Shown: positions 7,882 through 16,849, counted from the stretch's first letter. The stretch: 34,041 nucleotides of DNA from Spyradenecus sp045634445 (GCA_045634445.1 JAZRAG010000057.1:1-34041); one strand, 5' to 3'. The notes: generated by a model not told the origin, from the sequence alone. A program made the numbers and translations.

Positions 7882-9042
7882 ATGGAAAAGCATCAAAAGA
7901 ATCGCATTGTTTGGATGGACTGGTTGCGTGTGGTCGCCATCTTTTTTGTCTTCATTGTTCATAGTTGTGAACCGTTCTTTTTTGGCGGAGAAGGGACCTT
8001 GGTGCGGTGTCAATCGGATGCCATGTGGGTTACTCTTTTGAATACAATGGTGCGTGCGTGTGTCCCGCTTTTCGTGGTGGCGTCAAGTTATTTACTTTTT
8101 CCAGTGCAGGAAGAGACTGGAGTCTTTCTCAAGCGGAGAATGTGGCGTATATTGACTCCTTTCTTGTTTTGGACGCTTGTTTATGCGTTCTTAAATGGTA
8201 ATTTCCTTGAAAATGTGAGTATTTTATGGCAAAACTTTAATTATTCTTCGGGGCATTTGTGGTTTGTTTATATGATTGTTGGCATTTACCTATTAATGCC
8301 TTTGCTTTCACCTTGGGCACAACGTGTTGGACAACGTGAATTGTTGTGTTATATTGCACTCTGCTTTTTGACAACGAGTCTCCCGATTATACGTTGCTTA
8401 TTAAGTGATTCTGCAGTTATTTTTGGTCCCGCAGGATTGCCAAACATTGCAAAGTATCCACTTTGGGGGGAGGCAAGTTGGAATACATACGGCACATTTT
8501 ATTATTTCAGTGGATACATTGGTTATATCCTTTTGGGGTGCTATATTAGGCGTTTTGTGCAGACATTGTCTTGGGCGCAGACGCTTAAAGTGGCATTGCC
8601 GAGTTGGATTATTGGCTTTAGTATTAGTGCTTTGGGCTTTTGGTGGAGTATTCAGTCCTCCGCGAAATCGGGCTTTCCTGTAGAGGGTGATGTTGGTTTA
8701 GGGGCAACATGGGAGCAATTTTTGCTCTATGACTCCATTGGCGTGGCTTTAATGACCTTAGGTTGGATTCTTTGTTTCCGTAAGATAATTGCGGCTGGCG
8801 GTTTTTATCAAAAGGTGGTTATGCCATTTGCTCGCGTGAGTTATGGGATGTATCTTTGTCACATGATCCTTTTAATCCCGATTTTTGGGTGGATGCGTGC
8901 TCATTTAGAGGCGTTTTTACCTACGCTTTGGGCAACGCCAATGACGATTTTGGCGACTGCGATTGCGACCTTTATTGCGAGTGGAGTCGTTTGTATTCTT
9001 CTTGCTAAACTCCCTAAAGTCGGTAAATTAATCATTGGATAA
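7882..9042 (+). CDS. Acyltransferase family 3 integral-membrane protein
   Basis: 386 residues from the ATG at 7882. A TTG start 17 codons upstream is possible, but the Met in MEKHQKNRIV fits the family start and has AAAGGG about 11 bases upstream. The N-terminus WMDWLRVVAIFFVFIVHSC carries the family hallmark, a first membrane helix with a conserved His (H27). About ten hydrophobic helices follow, and a SYGMYLCHM motif lies near the C-terminus, as in OafA/YiaH-type proteins. Family members move acetyl or other acyl groups onto exported sugars, peptidoglycan, capsules or lipids. The acceptor is not predictable. Flanked by its own regulatory region and a probable terminator, so it is likely monocistronic. 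Confidence 0.9.
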   Translation: MEKHQKNRIVWMDWLRVVAIFFVFIVHSCEPFFFGGEGTLVRCQSDAMWVTLLNTMVRACVPLFVVASSYLLFPVQEETGVFLKRRMWRILTPFLFWTLVYAFLNGNFLENVSILWQNFNYSSGHLWFVYMIVGIYLLMPLLSPWAQRVGQRELLCYIALCFLTTSLPIIRCLLSDSAVIFGPAGLPNIAKYPLWGEASWNTYGTFYYFSGYIGYILLGCYIRRFVQTLSWAQTLKVALPSWIIGFSISALGFWWSIQSSAKSGFPVEGDVGLGATWEQFLLYDSIGVALMTLGWILCFRKIIAAGGFYQKVVMPFARVSYGMYLCHMILLIPIFGWMRAHLEAFLPTLWATPMTILATAIATFIASGVVCILLAKLPKVGKLIIG

Positions 9043-9068
9043 TGCAGTCAAAGGCGCTGTGTAGTAGG

Positions 9069-9104
9069 ACGCGTCGCGTGCTAAATACGTAACGCGTGTT
9101 TTAT
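9069..9104 (+). terminator. Probable intrinsic terminator after the acyltransferase
   Basis: ACGCGT at 9069-9074 pairs with ACGCGT at 9092-9097, with an inner CGT/ACG pairing; a T-rich tail (GTTTTATT) follows. The fold is imperfect, so confidence is moderate. Confidence 0.45.
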
Positions 9105-9106
9105 TA

Positions 9107-9137
9107 TTGTATATAGGCCCCACATCTGTGCTATAAT
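9107..9137 (+). promoter_or_regulatory. Candidate promoter of the kinase pair
   Basis: A perfect TATAAT at 9132-9137 is preceded, with a long 19-base spacer, by TTGTAT at 9107-9112. The start codon of the first kinase is 28 bases after the -10, leaving a short leader. Confidence 0.5.
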
Positions 9138-9164
9138 GCGTCTGGTCTTAGAAGAGAAATAGAG

Positions 9165-12100
9165 ATGCCAGAATCAGACAATACAGCGGCAAAGCAAATG
9201 ATGCACCAAAATGCTGTCCTTCAAATTGGACAGGAATTTGGCGGATACCGCGTGATCCGTAAGATTGGTGCAGGTGCGATGGGGGCTGTTTATGAGGTGG
9301 AACATCTTTCGTTGTGTCAGCGTTTCGCTTTAAAAACAATGGTTATTGATGGGACAGAAGAGGGCCCAGAAGAAGCTGCACAGCGATTTTACCAAGAAGC
9401 GCGAGTAACGGCGCAATTGCGTCATCCTGGTATCGTTCAAATTCAAACACTTGATACGGATCGAGAGACGGGGATTAGCTATTTTGTCATGGAGTATGTG
9501 GCCATGACAAAAGAACGTCGGAAAGACCTTTTAAAGGCTGCTGTAGATCCCGCGCTGGCATCACGTTGGTTTCGTCCATTGTCCACGGCTTGGACGGGTG
9601 GCGAATTACAAGGATTGTCTTTAGAGGACGTTTATCAGCGCGCAAAGAAGATGAAGCGTCGCATTAATCCTGAGGTTGTGCGTGGAATTTTGATTGATGT
9701 TTGCGAAGCATTACACTATGCACATACCTTTGGCGCGGGCGTTTTGCATCGTGATATTAAGCCTGCGAATATTCTAATTCGTCCAGATGGTCATGCCGTA
9801 ATTGCAGATTTTGGCGTGGCGAAGGTGATTGATCGCTCTTTCCGCAAGCATGTGTTACAACAGCAACGTCAAAGTTTATCCTTGCGTGTGGATCGTGATG
9901 GCGTGGCGTATCATTTGATTTTTGGTACGCGTGAATACATGGCTCCAGAATTGCTTTCAGGCGCGCCGCCTTCAGTACAGACGGATTTATATGCATTAGG
10001 GGTGACCGCCTATCAATTACTAACAGGGCAACAGTTTTCTGCAGGTTCAGAGCCTCCATCTGCAATGGGATTAGATCCAGAATGGGATCGTGTGTTACAT
10101 GGATGTCTACGTGCAGAACCTGAACATCGTTGGCAAGATTTAGACGAGTTTCGGAAGTGTTTAGCAGAGATGCCTACGCGGATTAAAAAGCGTAAGGTGA
10201 AACGTGTTTTGATATGGGCTGGTCTTGTCGCGAGTTTTGTTGGGTTGACAGGAGTAGGGGCTTTTGCTGCTGCGAAGTTCACCGCAGAAAAGAGTGATGT
10301 TTCAGGCGTGGTATCAAATGAGAACCAATTGTTGGACGTTGGCTCAGGTTATGAGTTTCCTGTTACGCGTGACGTAGATATGCTAACGCTTGTTCGTGCC
10401 TCGGATAATGTTTTAGGTTTGGATGAAGACTCAACGAGTAACTCATTTGTACTACAACGCGTTCATCCAGATGTGTGCGGGGTACTTGATTTGAGGCACT
10501 TACCTTTAAGTGCGATTGCTGCCGATGCATTTGTTGGATGTAAGCATTTAACAGACGTGCTTTTGCCAAAGGGTTTAAAAGATATCCAAAGCTTACATGC
10601 GCAACATGTCTTTACCATAGAACCAACGTTAGAAGGCGCTAAAATCACAGGGATTATGACTAAGCCATTGCCACGCTTGTTTATCCCAGAAACCATAAAT
10701 GGCTTAAATGTAATTGGGATTGCGCCAGAGGCATTTAAGGGATGTAAAGACTTAGAAGAAGTTTTTTTACCGAAGACGCTTCGTGTGATTGGAGAAAATG
10801 CGTTTCGCGAAAGTTCGGTTAAACGCGTTTCCTTTGCAGAAGGCCTTCAAACTATTGAAGCTGGTGCATTTTACGATTCTAAACTTGAATTTGCACTCTT
10901 GCCAAAGACGCTTCAAACGTTAGGTGATAGTGCCTTTCAGAATTCAGATTTGAAGGTCTTGAATTTGCACGATAACATCACCAAAATAGGTGAACGTGTA
11001 ATCACGGGCTGTCAATTTTCTCAAAAGATATTACGCTTACCGGCCTCACTAAAAAAGGTGCCAAAGTATTGGGGATGGTACACAAGCGGTATTGAAACCT
11101 TTATTTTCCCCAATGTAACCGAAGTTTCTGAGTGGGGGATTGCACAAGTTAATGCATCAACTTTTGCAAAAAATCGTGTCGTTTTTATCTTTCAACAACG
11201 TAATGTTGTCTTCCATCGTAATGCAATCTCAGGAGGGATACCTGGCATCGTTTATGAACTCCATTTCCCTAAGGGAAGTGCTCCTAAGATTGATGCTACA
11301 GCTTTTTATTCAGGTGTAGATGTGTCAGCGGAAATCTATGTTGGTGGACGCCTTTGGCAAGTATACAAGAAGGGTGTTTTTAGTGATGGGGCTACCCAAC
11401 AAACACGTGAAGGTTTCCTTCTTGAAAAATCATCATTTGGATTTACAGTAAAAGGTTTTTCACGAGATAGGGAAATGCCGAAGAATTTGGAAATCCCAAG
11501 TTCGTATGAGGGGATCCCAATTGTCTCAATTAGTGCAAATGCTTTTTCAGGGGATAATCGTATTGAAACGGTTACGTTGCCTGAGTCTGTTGTAGATATC
11601 GGTCCTGCTGCGTTCAAGTCAAGTACGCTAAAGTCAATAAACTTGAATGAAGGCCTGAAGAATATTCAAGATGAGGCATTTAAAGAGACGAAAATTCAGC
11701 AAGTTGAGTTGCCTGAAACGCTTATATACTTGGGTCAACGCGTTTTCCAAGATACAAAGTTGACACAAATAGACTTGCCAAATCAGTTGGAAACATTAGG
11801 AGAAAATTGCTTCTCAGGATGCCCTATTCAACAAACAAAGTTACGATTCCCAGAAGGGATTTCAGTGCTTTCACCTTCCCAGTTGATTGGATATCCAACA
11901 ATTGAACGATTCTTTTTCCCGAGTGTAGTACATGTGCCAACAGATGCCTTAAAAGGGTTAGGTGAAGGGCTATCATCAGAGAAAGTGGTCCTCATCTTTA
12001 GTCAACCTGAAGTCATTTTTGACGAACAATCGTTTGATTCAAATAGTCGTTATCGTGGCCAAATTGAGTTGCATTTCCAATATGAAGTGGATTTTAAAGT

Positions 12101-13601
12101 GGATGATAATGCAATTACAGACCTTGAAATGGATCCACATTTTATTGTGCCAACGAAATGGGTTGATTACGAAACAGAATGGGATAAGGAAGAGATTGTA
12201 CAGCCCAAAGCTCAAAGCGATGGCGTAAGCGTCCAAACGAAAGAGGTGTCTCCTCAAGACAATGTTAGCGCTATGCGGCAACCTGTTACTGAAGTGGCCA
12301 ATGCCAAAAGCAAAAAAAATAATTTATGGGAATACAAGGAACTCATAAATGGCGCGATTGAATTAACTAAGTTTAGAGGGGCAAAATCAAAGGGGCAAAT
12401 TGTGATTCCCAACGATATTGATGGGAGACCAATTTATGCTTTAGGTAAAAACCTCTTTAAAGATTTTGATAGGGTCGCGTCAGTTGTGATTCCTGATACA
12501 GTCACTATAATCAAGGATGGCTGTTTTCAAAACATGTCCGCTTTACGACAAATTACGTTGCCGCAATCCTTCCTCATTGACCTTTCCTTAAATAGAGGTC
12601 TGTTTAAGGGGTGTTCTGCATTGGATGAAGTTGTCTTTAAAAATCTAGCATTGGTATTACCAGATGATACTTTTGTTGGATGTAAGTCTTTGAGAAGAAT
12701 TGTTTTTTGTAAAGGTGAAAAACTCCCAGCCTTTAATTTTAAAGAAGAGTTTAAAGATGTCGCGGCAAATGAAATAATCTTCGTTTTCGAAGAGGTTTCA
12801 ACCTCATTCAAATACAATAAGCAGAAATCGCTTATTGATCAAGTTTATACTAAAACGGTTACATCGCAAAGAACCAATAAGAGAACTAGTACATCAAGGA
12901 GTGGTGAGGCAATTTTTTCCGATAAGCTCACGCTTATAAATGATGCGTTTCTTGTGAGAGCGACGGGGGATGAAGAGTTGATGATTACATCTTCTGCGAC
13001 AGATAAGCAGAAAATTGAAATCCCATCAGAATTTGAGGGGAGGCCTATCACCTATATTGAGGCTGACGCCTTTCCAAATAAGGTTGTTGACCTATGGTTT
13101 GCAGATGGTAAAGATCTAACGATCGCTCAATCGGCTTTCAGTGGTGGCGTTAATCGTGTAATTTTCAAGTCTTCGAATGTTCCACTTTTTTCACCTACAT
13201 CGTTCGCGTCACCCCTTCCAGGCTTTTTCTTCTACGATTCAAATACGAAGAAATTGTCCAAGGTTAAGGTTCTTAAAACGTCAAGTGACGGTGTCAGTTA
13301 TTTAAGACTATCTCCCAAAACTTGTGCCGTTTTTTCGTGCAATGCAACATCCAAGACCTTAAGAATTCCAAGTGCTATTGATGGTGTTAACGTGGTCGCA
13401 ATTGCACAGGGAGCACTGAGTAAAAAGCTTACCTCTCTTGATCTAAGCAATGTTGGGCCAGACTTTAAATGGTCAAATGAGGTGGTCAGAGGTTTAAACA
13501 CGCTTGAAAGTATCACCTTCTCAAAGGATATGGAAGTTCCTAATGAGGCGATGTTGCGTGCAAAAACCGGTAATCAAAAGCTTACAGTAGTGGTGAAATA
13601 G
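9165..13601 (+). CDS. Receptor-like Ser/Thr kinase with very large BspA-type leucine-rich-repeat ectodomain
   Basis: 1478 residues. The cytoplasmic kinase domain is at about residues 28-335. It has a Gly loop IGAGAMGAVYEV (34-45), ATP-binding K57, helix-C E78, HRDIKPAN (H195, D197, K199, N202), DFG 215-217 and an APE triad at 260-262, so all catalytic residues are present. A family-specific insertion of some 35-40 residues lies after MEYV (109-112). A basic segment and one membrane helix (about 347-369) lead to an ectodomain of about 1,100 residues. It contains repeated LRR_5/BspA units such as IAPEAFKGCKDLEEVFLP. Five modules begin with an IP-x(2)-x-x-G motif near residues 505, 776, 1080, 1285 and 1400. 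Start ATG at 9165 has only a weak GAAGAG upstream. Two bases before the second kinase gene. BspA repeats in other bacteria often mediate surface adhesion; the ligand here is unknown. Confidence 0.93.
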   Translation: MPESDNTAAKQMMHQNAVLQIGQEFGGYRVIRKIGAGAMGAVYEVEHLSLCQRFALKTMVIDGTEEGPEEAAQRFYQEARVTAQLRHPGIVQIQTLDTDRETGISYFVMEYVAMTKERRKDLLKAAVDPALASRWFRPLSTAWTGGELQGLSLEDVYQRAKKMKRRINPEVVRGILIDVCEALHYAHTFGAGVLHRDIKPANILIRPDGHAVIADFGVAKVIDRSFRKHVLQQQRQSLSLRVDRDGVAYHLIFGTREYMAPELLSGAPPSVQTDLYALGVTAYQLLTGQQFSAGSEPPSAMGLDPEWDRVLHGCLRAEPEHRWQDLDEFRKCLAEMPTRIKKRKVKRVLIWAGLVASFVGLTGVGAFAAAKFTAEKSDVSGVVSNENQLLDVGSGYEFPVTRDVDMLTLVRASDNVLGLDEDSTSNSFVLQRVHPDVCGVLDLRHLPLSAIAADAFVGCKHLTDVLLPKGLKDIQSLHAQHVFTIEPTLEGAKITGIMTKPLPRLFIPETINGLNVIGIAPEAFKGCKDLEEVFLPKTLRVIGENAFRESSVKRVSFAEGLQTIEAGAFYDSKLEFALLPKTLQTLGDSAFQNSDLKVLNLHDNITKIGERVITGCQFSQKILRLPASLKKVPKYWGWYTSGIETFIFPNVTEVSEWGIAQVNASTFAKNRVVFIFQQRNVVFHRNAISGGIPGIVYELHFPKGSAPKIDATAFYSGVDVSAEIYVGGRLWQVYKKGVFSDGATQQTREGFLLEKSSFGFTVKGFSRDREMPKNLEIPSSYEGIPIVSISANAFSGDNRIETVTLPESVVDIGPAAFKSSTLKSINLNEGLKNIQDEAFKETKIQQVELPETLIYLGQRVFQDTKLTQIDLPNQLETLGENCFSGCPIQQTKLRFPEGISVLSPSQLIGYPTIERFFFPSVVHVPTDALKGLGEGLSSEKVVLIFSQPEVIFDEQSFDSNSRYRGQIELHFQYEVDFKVDDNAITDLEMDPHFIVPTKWVDYETEWDKEEIVQPKAQSDGVSVQTKEVSPQDNVSAMRQPVTEVANAKSKKNNLWEYKELINGAIELTKFRGAKSKGQIVIPNDIDGRPIYALGKNLFKDFDRVASVVIPDTVTIIKDGCFQNMSALRQITLPQSFLIDLSLNRGLFKGCSALDEVVFKNLALVLPDDTFVGCKSLRRIVFCKGEKLPAFNFKEEFKDVAANEIIFVFEEVSTSFKYNKQKSLIDQVYTKTVTSQRTNKRTSTSRSGEAIFSDKLTLINDAFLVRATGDEELMITSSATDKQKIEIPSEFEGRPITYIEADAFPNKVVDLWFADGKDLTIAQSAFSGGVNRVIFKSSNVPLFSPTSFASPLPGFFFYDSNTKKLSKVKVLKTSSDGVSYLRLSPKTCAVFSCNATSKTLRIPSAIDGVNVVAIAQGALSKKLTSLDLSNVGPDFKWSNEVVRGLNTLESITFSKDMEVPNEAMLRAKTGNQKLTVVVK

Positions 13602-13603
13602 AA

Positions 13604-15127
13604 ATGGAATCAAACGCTGTATTTCTTGAACCAAATACGCAGATAGGGGATCATCGCGTATTGCACTACTGCGCAAGTGGTGGTATGGGTGATGTCTATA
13701 AGGTGGAAAACCCACTCTTGCAAGAAGTCTTTGCAATCAAGGTTATGCGAGCAAGAAGTGATGGGTGTGATGCGCTTGAGTCAACACAGCGCTTTTTACA
13801 AGAAGCGCGTACGACCTCGCGTTTACGTCACGGAAATATCGTTACGCTACATACAATGGGTGTTTTGCCAGGCCGTTCGGAATTTTACGTACTCATGGAT
13901 TATGTGGGGCTTTCACCCATGCGCCGTGAAGAAATTCTAAATGGCTCTAATTGGTTTCAGAAGACAACTGACACCCATGGAGGAGAACGTCTCGCTTCGA
14001 CTTCGTTATCCCTTGAGGATGTCTTACATCTAAAAGGCCCATTAGAAGAAAAAATCGCACTTCGGCTCTTTTTTGATATCGCCTCTGCATTGAATTACGC
14101 CCATAATTTTGGCGATGGGATTGTACATTGTGACCTAAAACCGAGCAATATTCTCTTGCGAGAAGATGGTCATGCCGTCGTTACTGACTTTGGTATTGCG
14201 CGATTGCAAAATGCGGCTGAAGGAAATGAAGAAAATGTTGTGAGCGGTACACCCGACTATATGGCGCCAGAGCAATTTGATCCATACTCGAAACTAACCG
14301 CAGCAGTAGACATTTATGCGTTTGGAGTTTTATGTTATCGCATGCTAACAGGTTATTTCCCTGTTGGTGTTTGGGTACGTCCTTCTGAATTTGGTCTTAG
14401 TGTCGCATGGAACAAATTGATTGAGCGATGCGTTGAAAAAGAACCTGAACGCCGATGGTCTTCAATGACAGAAATCCTCATGTATTTGAGGAACTTTTCT
14501 GAACATGAACGTCTTTTAAAGGTGAAACAGCGTAACAAAAAGCCGAAAAAAGAGATATTTGTTGCGATAGCGTTAGTGATTTTGGCTATATTTTTTGGTG
14601 TGTTTTGTTTCATTAAGCAAACAAAACGATTAAACCTGAAAGAGACGATTGTTGTAACACCTGAAGCGTTTATAGATCAAAATCTTCGTGCGGCCGTTCT
14701 CAACCCTATGTACGCAGGTAGTGTTGTTTATTCAAATGATGCACCAACTACGTTGCCTATTTCGGAATTTTCACTGCCGCATATTTCAAGAATTGGCATT
14801 CCTGCGCAAGTGGAAAAAATTGCGCCAGAGTTTTGGGATGCTTTTCCACGTTTGGAATATATTGCTTGTCATCCGAACAATAAAACGTATTTTGCAAAAG
14901 ACGGAATTCTCTATCTGCGCGCAGACAATACACGCCCTCTTGTGATCCCGCCAAAATTATATGGAGAGATTCACCTGCCTGATACGGTAAATTCTGTTGT
15001 ATATCCGTGGCATGATGGCGTGACATTAACGCCAACGCGACTCTTGTCTTATTCTGGCGCGTATGACAAGCCAGTTGTCCTCATATCCAAACAGCCCATT
15101 CAGTGGATACCTAAAAAGTATCAATGA
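13604..15127 (+). CDS. Second membrane Ser/Thr kinase, non-RD type, short ectodomain
   Basis: 507 residues. Kinase domain at about 16-297 with K46, helix-C E67, HCDLKPSN (H175, C176, D177, K179, N182), DFG 195-197 and APE 221-223. The usual Arg before the catalytic Asp is Cys, so it is a non-RD kinase, and the first Gly of the nucleotide loop is replaced (CASGGMGDVY). Catalytic Lys and Asp residues are kept, so it may well be active. It shares with the upstream kinase the insertion after the hinge ending in SLEDV. One membrane helix lies at about 318-336, followed by an ectodomain of about 170 residues. That ends in one BspA-like segment (IAPEFWDAFPRLEYIACHP). Start is 2 bases after the upstream stop, so the pair is coupled. 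It looks like a diverged tandem duplicate. Confidence 0.92.
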   Translation: MESNAVFLEPNTQIGDHRVLHYCASGGMGDVYKVENPLLQEVFAIKVMRARSDGCDALESTQRFLQEARTTSRLRHGNIVTLHTMGVLPGRSEFYVLMDYVGLSPMRREEILNGSNWFQKTTDTHGGERLASTSLSLEDVLHLKGPLEEKIALRLFFDIASALNYAHNFGDGIVHCDLKPSNILLREDGHAVVTDFGIARLQNAAEGNEENVVSGTPDYMAPEQFDPYSKLTAAVDIYAFGVLCYRMLTGYFPVGVWVRPSEFGLSVAWNKLIERCVEKEPERRWSSMTEILMYLRNFSEHERLLKVKQRNKKPKKEIFVAIALVILAIFFGVFCFIKQTKRLNLKETIVVTPEAFIDQNLRAAVLNPMYAGSVVYSNDAPTTLPISEFSLPHISRIGIPAQVEKIAPEFWDAFPRLEYIACHPNNKTYFAKDGILYLRADNTRPLVIPPKLYGEIHLPDTVNSVVYPWHDGVTLTPTRLLSYSGAYDKPVVLISKQPIQWIPKKYQ

Positions 15128-15139
15128 AATTAAAAGTGC

Positions 15140-15167
15140 TTGACATTTAATTGAGAAACGCTATAAT
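15140..15167 (+). promoter_or_regulatory. Strong near-consensus promoter of the CBM48 gene
   Basis: TTGACA at 15140-15145, a 16-base spacer, and TATAAT at 15162-15167: both hexamers are perfect. It starts 13 bases after the second kinase stop and drives the small basic protein gene, whose SD (AAGGAG) is also perfect. Confidence 0.85.
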
Positions 15168-15220
15168 AGGCGTGCGTTTTCTTTCTATATGGAAGAAGAA
15201 CAGACTTAAGGAGTAAAAAA

Positions 15221-15697
15221 ATGGCTACTAAGAAGACCACCAAGACCACCACCGCTAAGGCACCTGCTGCTAAGGCTGCCCCCGCGAAGAAGGCCGCTGC
15301 GGCCAAGTCCACCAAGGTGGCCAAGGCAGCTAAGCCCGTCGTTTCCGAAACCGCAGACCTCTTCGAATGCGCTTGCGAAGAAGCTAAGCCTGCTAAGAAG
15401 TGCGCTGCTAAGGCCCCTAAGGCTAAGGCTGAAAAGAAGACCCGCGTGACTTTCCGCGTGCGTGCTGAAGTCGGTAGCAAGGTGTTCCTTGCCGGTTGCT
15501 TCAACAACTGGGATCCGACTGCAAAGCAGATGGAAGACAAGAAGGGCACGGGTGAATTCACTTGCGCAATGAACCTTGCAAAGGGTAAGTACGAATACAA
15601 GTTCGTCATTGATGGCGTTTGGTGCGCAGACTGCGAATGCCCTGATTGGGTGCAGAACGATATGGGCTCCATGAACAGCCTCAAGATCGTTGACTAA
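15221..15697 (+). CDS. Basic-tailed AMPK-type glycogen-binding (CBM48) protein
   Basis: 158 residues in two parts. Residues 1-40 and 55-73 are Lys/Ala/Thr/Pro-rich, like bacterial histone H1-like tails (for example MATKKTTKTTTAK), separated by an acidic Cys-containing stretch at 41-54 (ETADLFECACEEA). Residues 75-157 form a complete E-set/CBM48 glycogen-binding domain with the signatures VFLAGCFNNWDP, GEFTCAMNLAKGKYEYKFVIDG and a final MNSLKIV. In the family this domain binds alpha-glucans and is usually attached to branching enzymes or AMPK beta. Here no catalytic domain follows. Seven cysteines are present. No signal peptide, so probably cytosolic. Codon choice is restricted (AAG, GCT, GAA), and the promoter and SD are near-perfect, so it should be abundant. 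Its own terminator makes it monocistronic. Confidence 0.92.
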   Translation: MATKKTTKTTTAKAPAAKAAPAKKAAAAKSTKVAKAAKPVVSETADLFECACEEAKPAKKCAAKAPKAKAEKKTRVTFRVRAEVGSKVFLAGCFNNWDPTAKQMEDKKGTGEFTCAMNLAKGKYEYKFVIDGVWCADCECPDWVQNDMGSMNSLKIVD

Positions 15698-15724
15698 CAT
15701 CTTCTCTTTGTGAGAGATATTGAA

Positions 15725-15750
15725 GGGTCGCAACTGCGACCCTTTTTATT
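15725..15750 (+). terminator. Intrinsic terminator after the CBM48 gene
   Basis: GGGTCGCA and TGCGACCC form an 8-base perfect arm around a tiny loop at 15725-15742, followed by TTTTTATT. A weaker hairpin (ATCTTCTC/GAGAGAT type, about 15699-15719) sits just upstream. Confidence 0.85.
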
Positions 15751-15902
15751 TGTCGTATTCTATTACTTTATTGTATGATTGATGATGATTTTGCGGATTC
15801 TCTAATGTGATGGAGGTCTGCGAAAAGCATTATGTGAAAATTAAGAAAATAGAAGTGTGTAAAATAGGGAGAAATGGGCTGTTTTCGTATATTTTTGTCG
15901 CG

Positions 15903-15933
15903 TTTTTGGGTGATTTGTGGTAGTATATATACA
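15903..15933 (+). promoter_or_regulatory. Possible promoter region for the ddl-ftsQAZ operon
   Basis: An alternating TATATATACA at about 15924-15933, just 20 bases before ddl, is the best -10 candidate. The -35 region is poor. The preceding 150 bases (15751-15900) are AT-rich, and I see nothing else in them. Confidence 0.3.
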
Positions 15934-15952
15934 TTAATAGAGGATTTACGGA

Positions 15953-16849
15953 ATGCGCAAACGTATAGCAGTGGTCATGGGTGGTTTGTCCCATGAGGCA
16001 GAGATTTCGTTACGATCGGGTGAAGCTGTTGCTAAAGCTTTGGTTGCAGCAGGTTATGAAGTAATTCCTGTGCGTTTAACGCAGGAGTCTTTGGATGAGT
16101 TGCCCGCAGGAATTGATGCTGTTTTTAACGCTTTGCATGGTGGTTATGGTGAAAATGGCGGTATTCAGCGTGATTTGAATGCTCGTCAGATTCCGTACAC
16201 GGGTCCAGGTGTTTGGACAAGTGCGTTGTGCATGGATAAGGTGGCTACAAAGGAAGTGCTTGAGGCTGCAGGGATTCAGACGCCTCCAGGTCGATTGGTG
16301 AAGGTGGAGGAAGCTGACCAGCCTTGTGATTTGCCTTTACCTGCTGTGGTGAAGCCGCCACGCGATGGTTCAAGTGTGGGACTTTCAAAGGTGTCTTCGC
16401 CTGAAGAGTGGGCGCCTGCGGTGCGTTTGGCGTGTGAGCAGGATGCTGCAGGTGAGGCGCTTGCTGAGGTGTATATTCCAGGTCGTGAATGGGCCGTAGG
16501 CGTAGTGAATGGCGTGGCTTTGCCAGTGATTGAAATTATTGCGCCTAATGGGTGGTATGATTTTAAGGCTAAGTATTCCGTTGGCGGCTCTACGCATGTT
16601 TACCCAGAAGATTCTGATTTGACGCGTCGTGTTCAGCAGATAGCTGTGGATGCTGCTGCGGCAACGCGTTGCCGTGGTGCCGTGCGTGTGGATTTCCGCA
16701 TTACGGATGAGGGCGAGGCGTATGTTTTGGAGATTAATACGACGCCTGGTTGTACGGCAACGAGTCTTTTGCCTGAAGCGGCTGCGCGTGCAGGTATGGA
16801 TTTCCCCACTTTGTGTGCGCATTTGATTGAGCACGCAGCGTGTGACTAA
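15953..16849 (+). CDS. ddl: D-alanine--D-alanine ligase
   Basis: 298 residues, typical for the short DdlB-type enzyme. It joins two D-Ala with ATP for the peptidoglycan stem peptide. Signatures are VVMGGLSHEAEISLRSG at the N-terminus, NALHGGYGENGGIQ, the ATP-grasp loop VKPPRDGSSVGLSKV, IPGREWAVGV, the KYSVGGSTHVYPED segment, and the metal-binding region AVRVDFRITDEGEAYVLEINTTPG. GAGGATTTACGGA precedes the ATG. First gene of the cell-wall/division operon, next to ftsQ as in many dcw clusters. Confidence 0.96.
   Translation: MRKRIAVVMGGLSHEAEISLRSGEAVAKALVAAGYEVIPVRLTQESLDELPAGIDAVFNALHGGYGENGGIQRDLNARQIPYTGPGVWTSALCMDKVATKEVLEAAGIQTPPGRLVKVEEADQPCDLPLPAVVKPPRDGSSVGLSKVSSPEEWAPAVRLACEQDAAGEALAEVYIPGREWAVGVVNGVALPVIEIIAPNGWYDFKAKYSVGGSTHVYPEDSDLTRRVQQIAVDAAAATRCRGAVRVDFRITDEGEAYVLEINTTPGCTATSLLPEAAARAGMDFPTLCAHLIEHAACD

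Noticed and set aside
15130..15733. Two minus-strand frames of 184 and 175 codons opposite the CBM48 gene
   Set aside because: Low-complexity Ala/Leu/Ser/Gly products mirror the repetitive AAG/GCT codons of the true gene, which has promoter, SD and a known domain.
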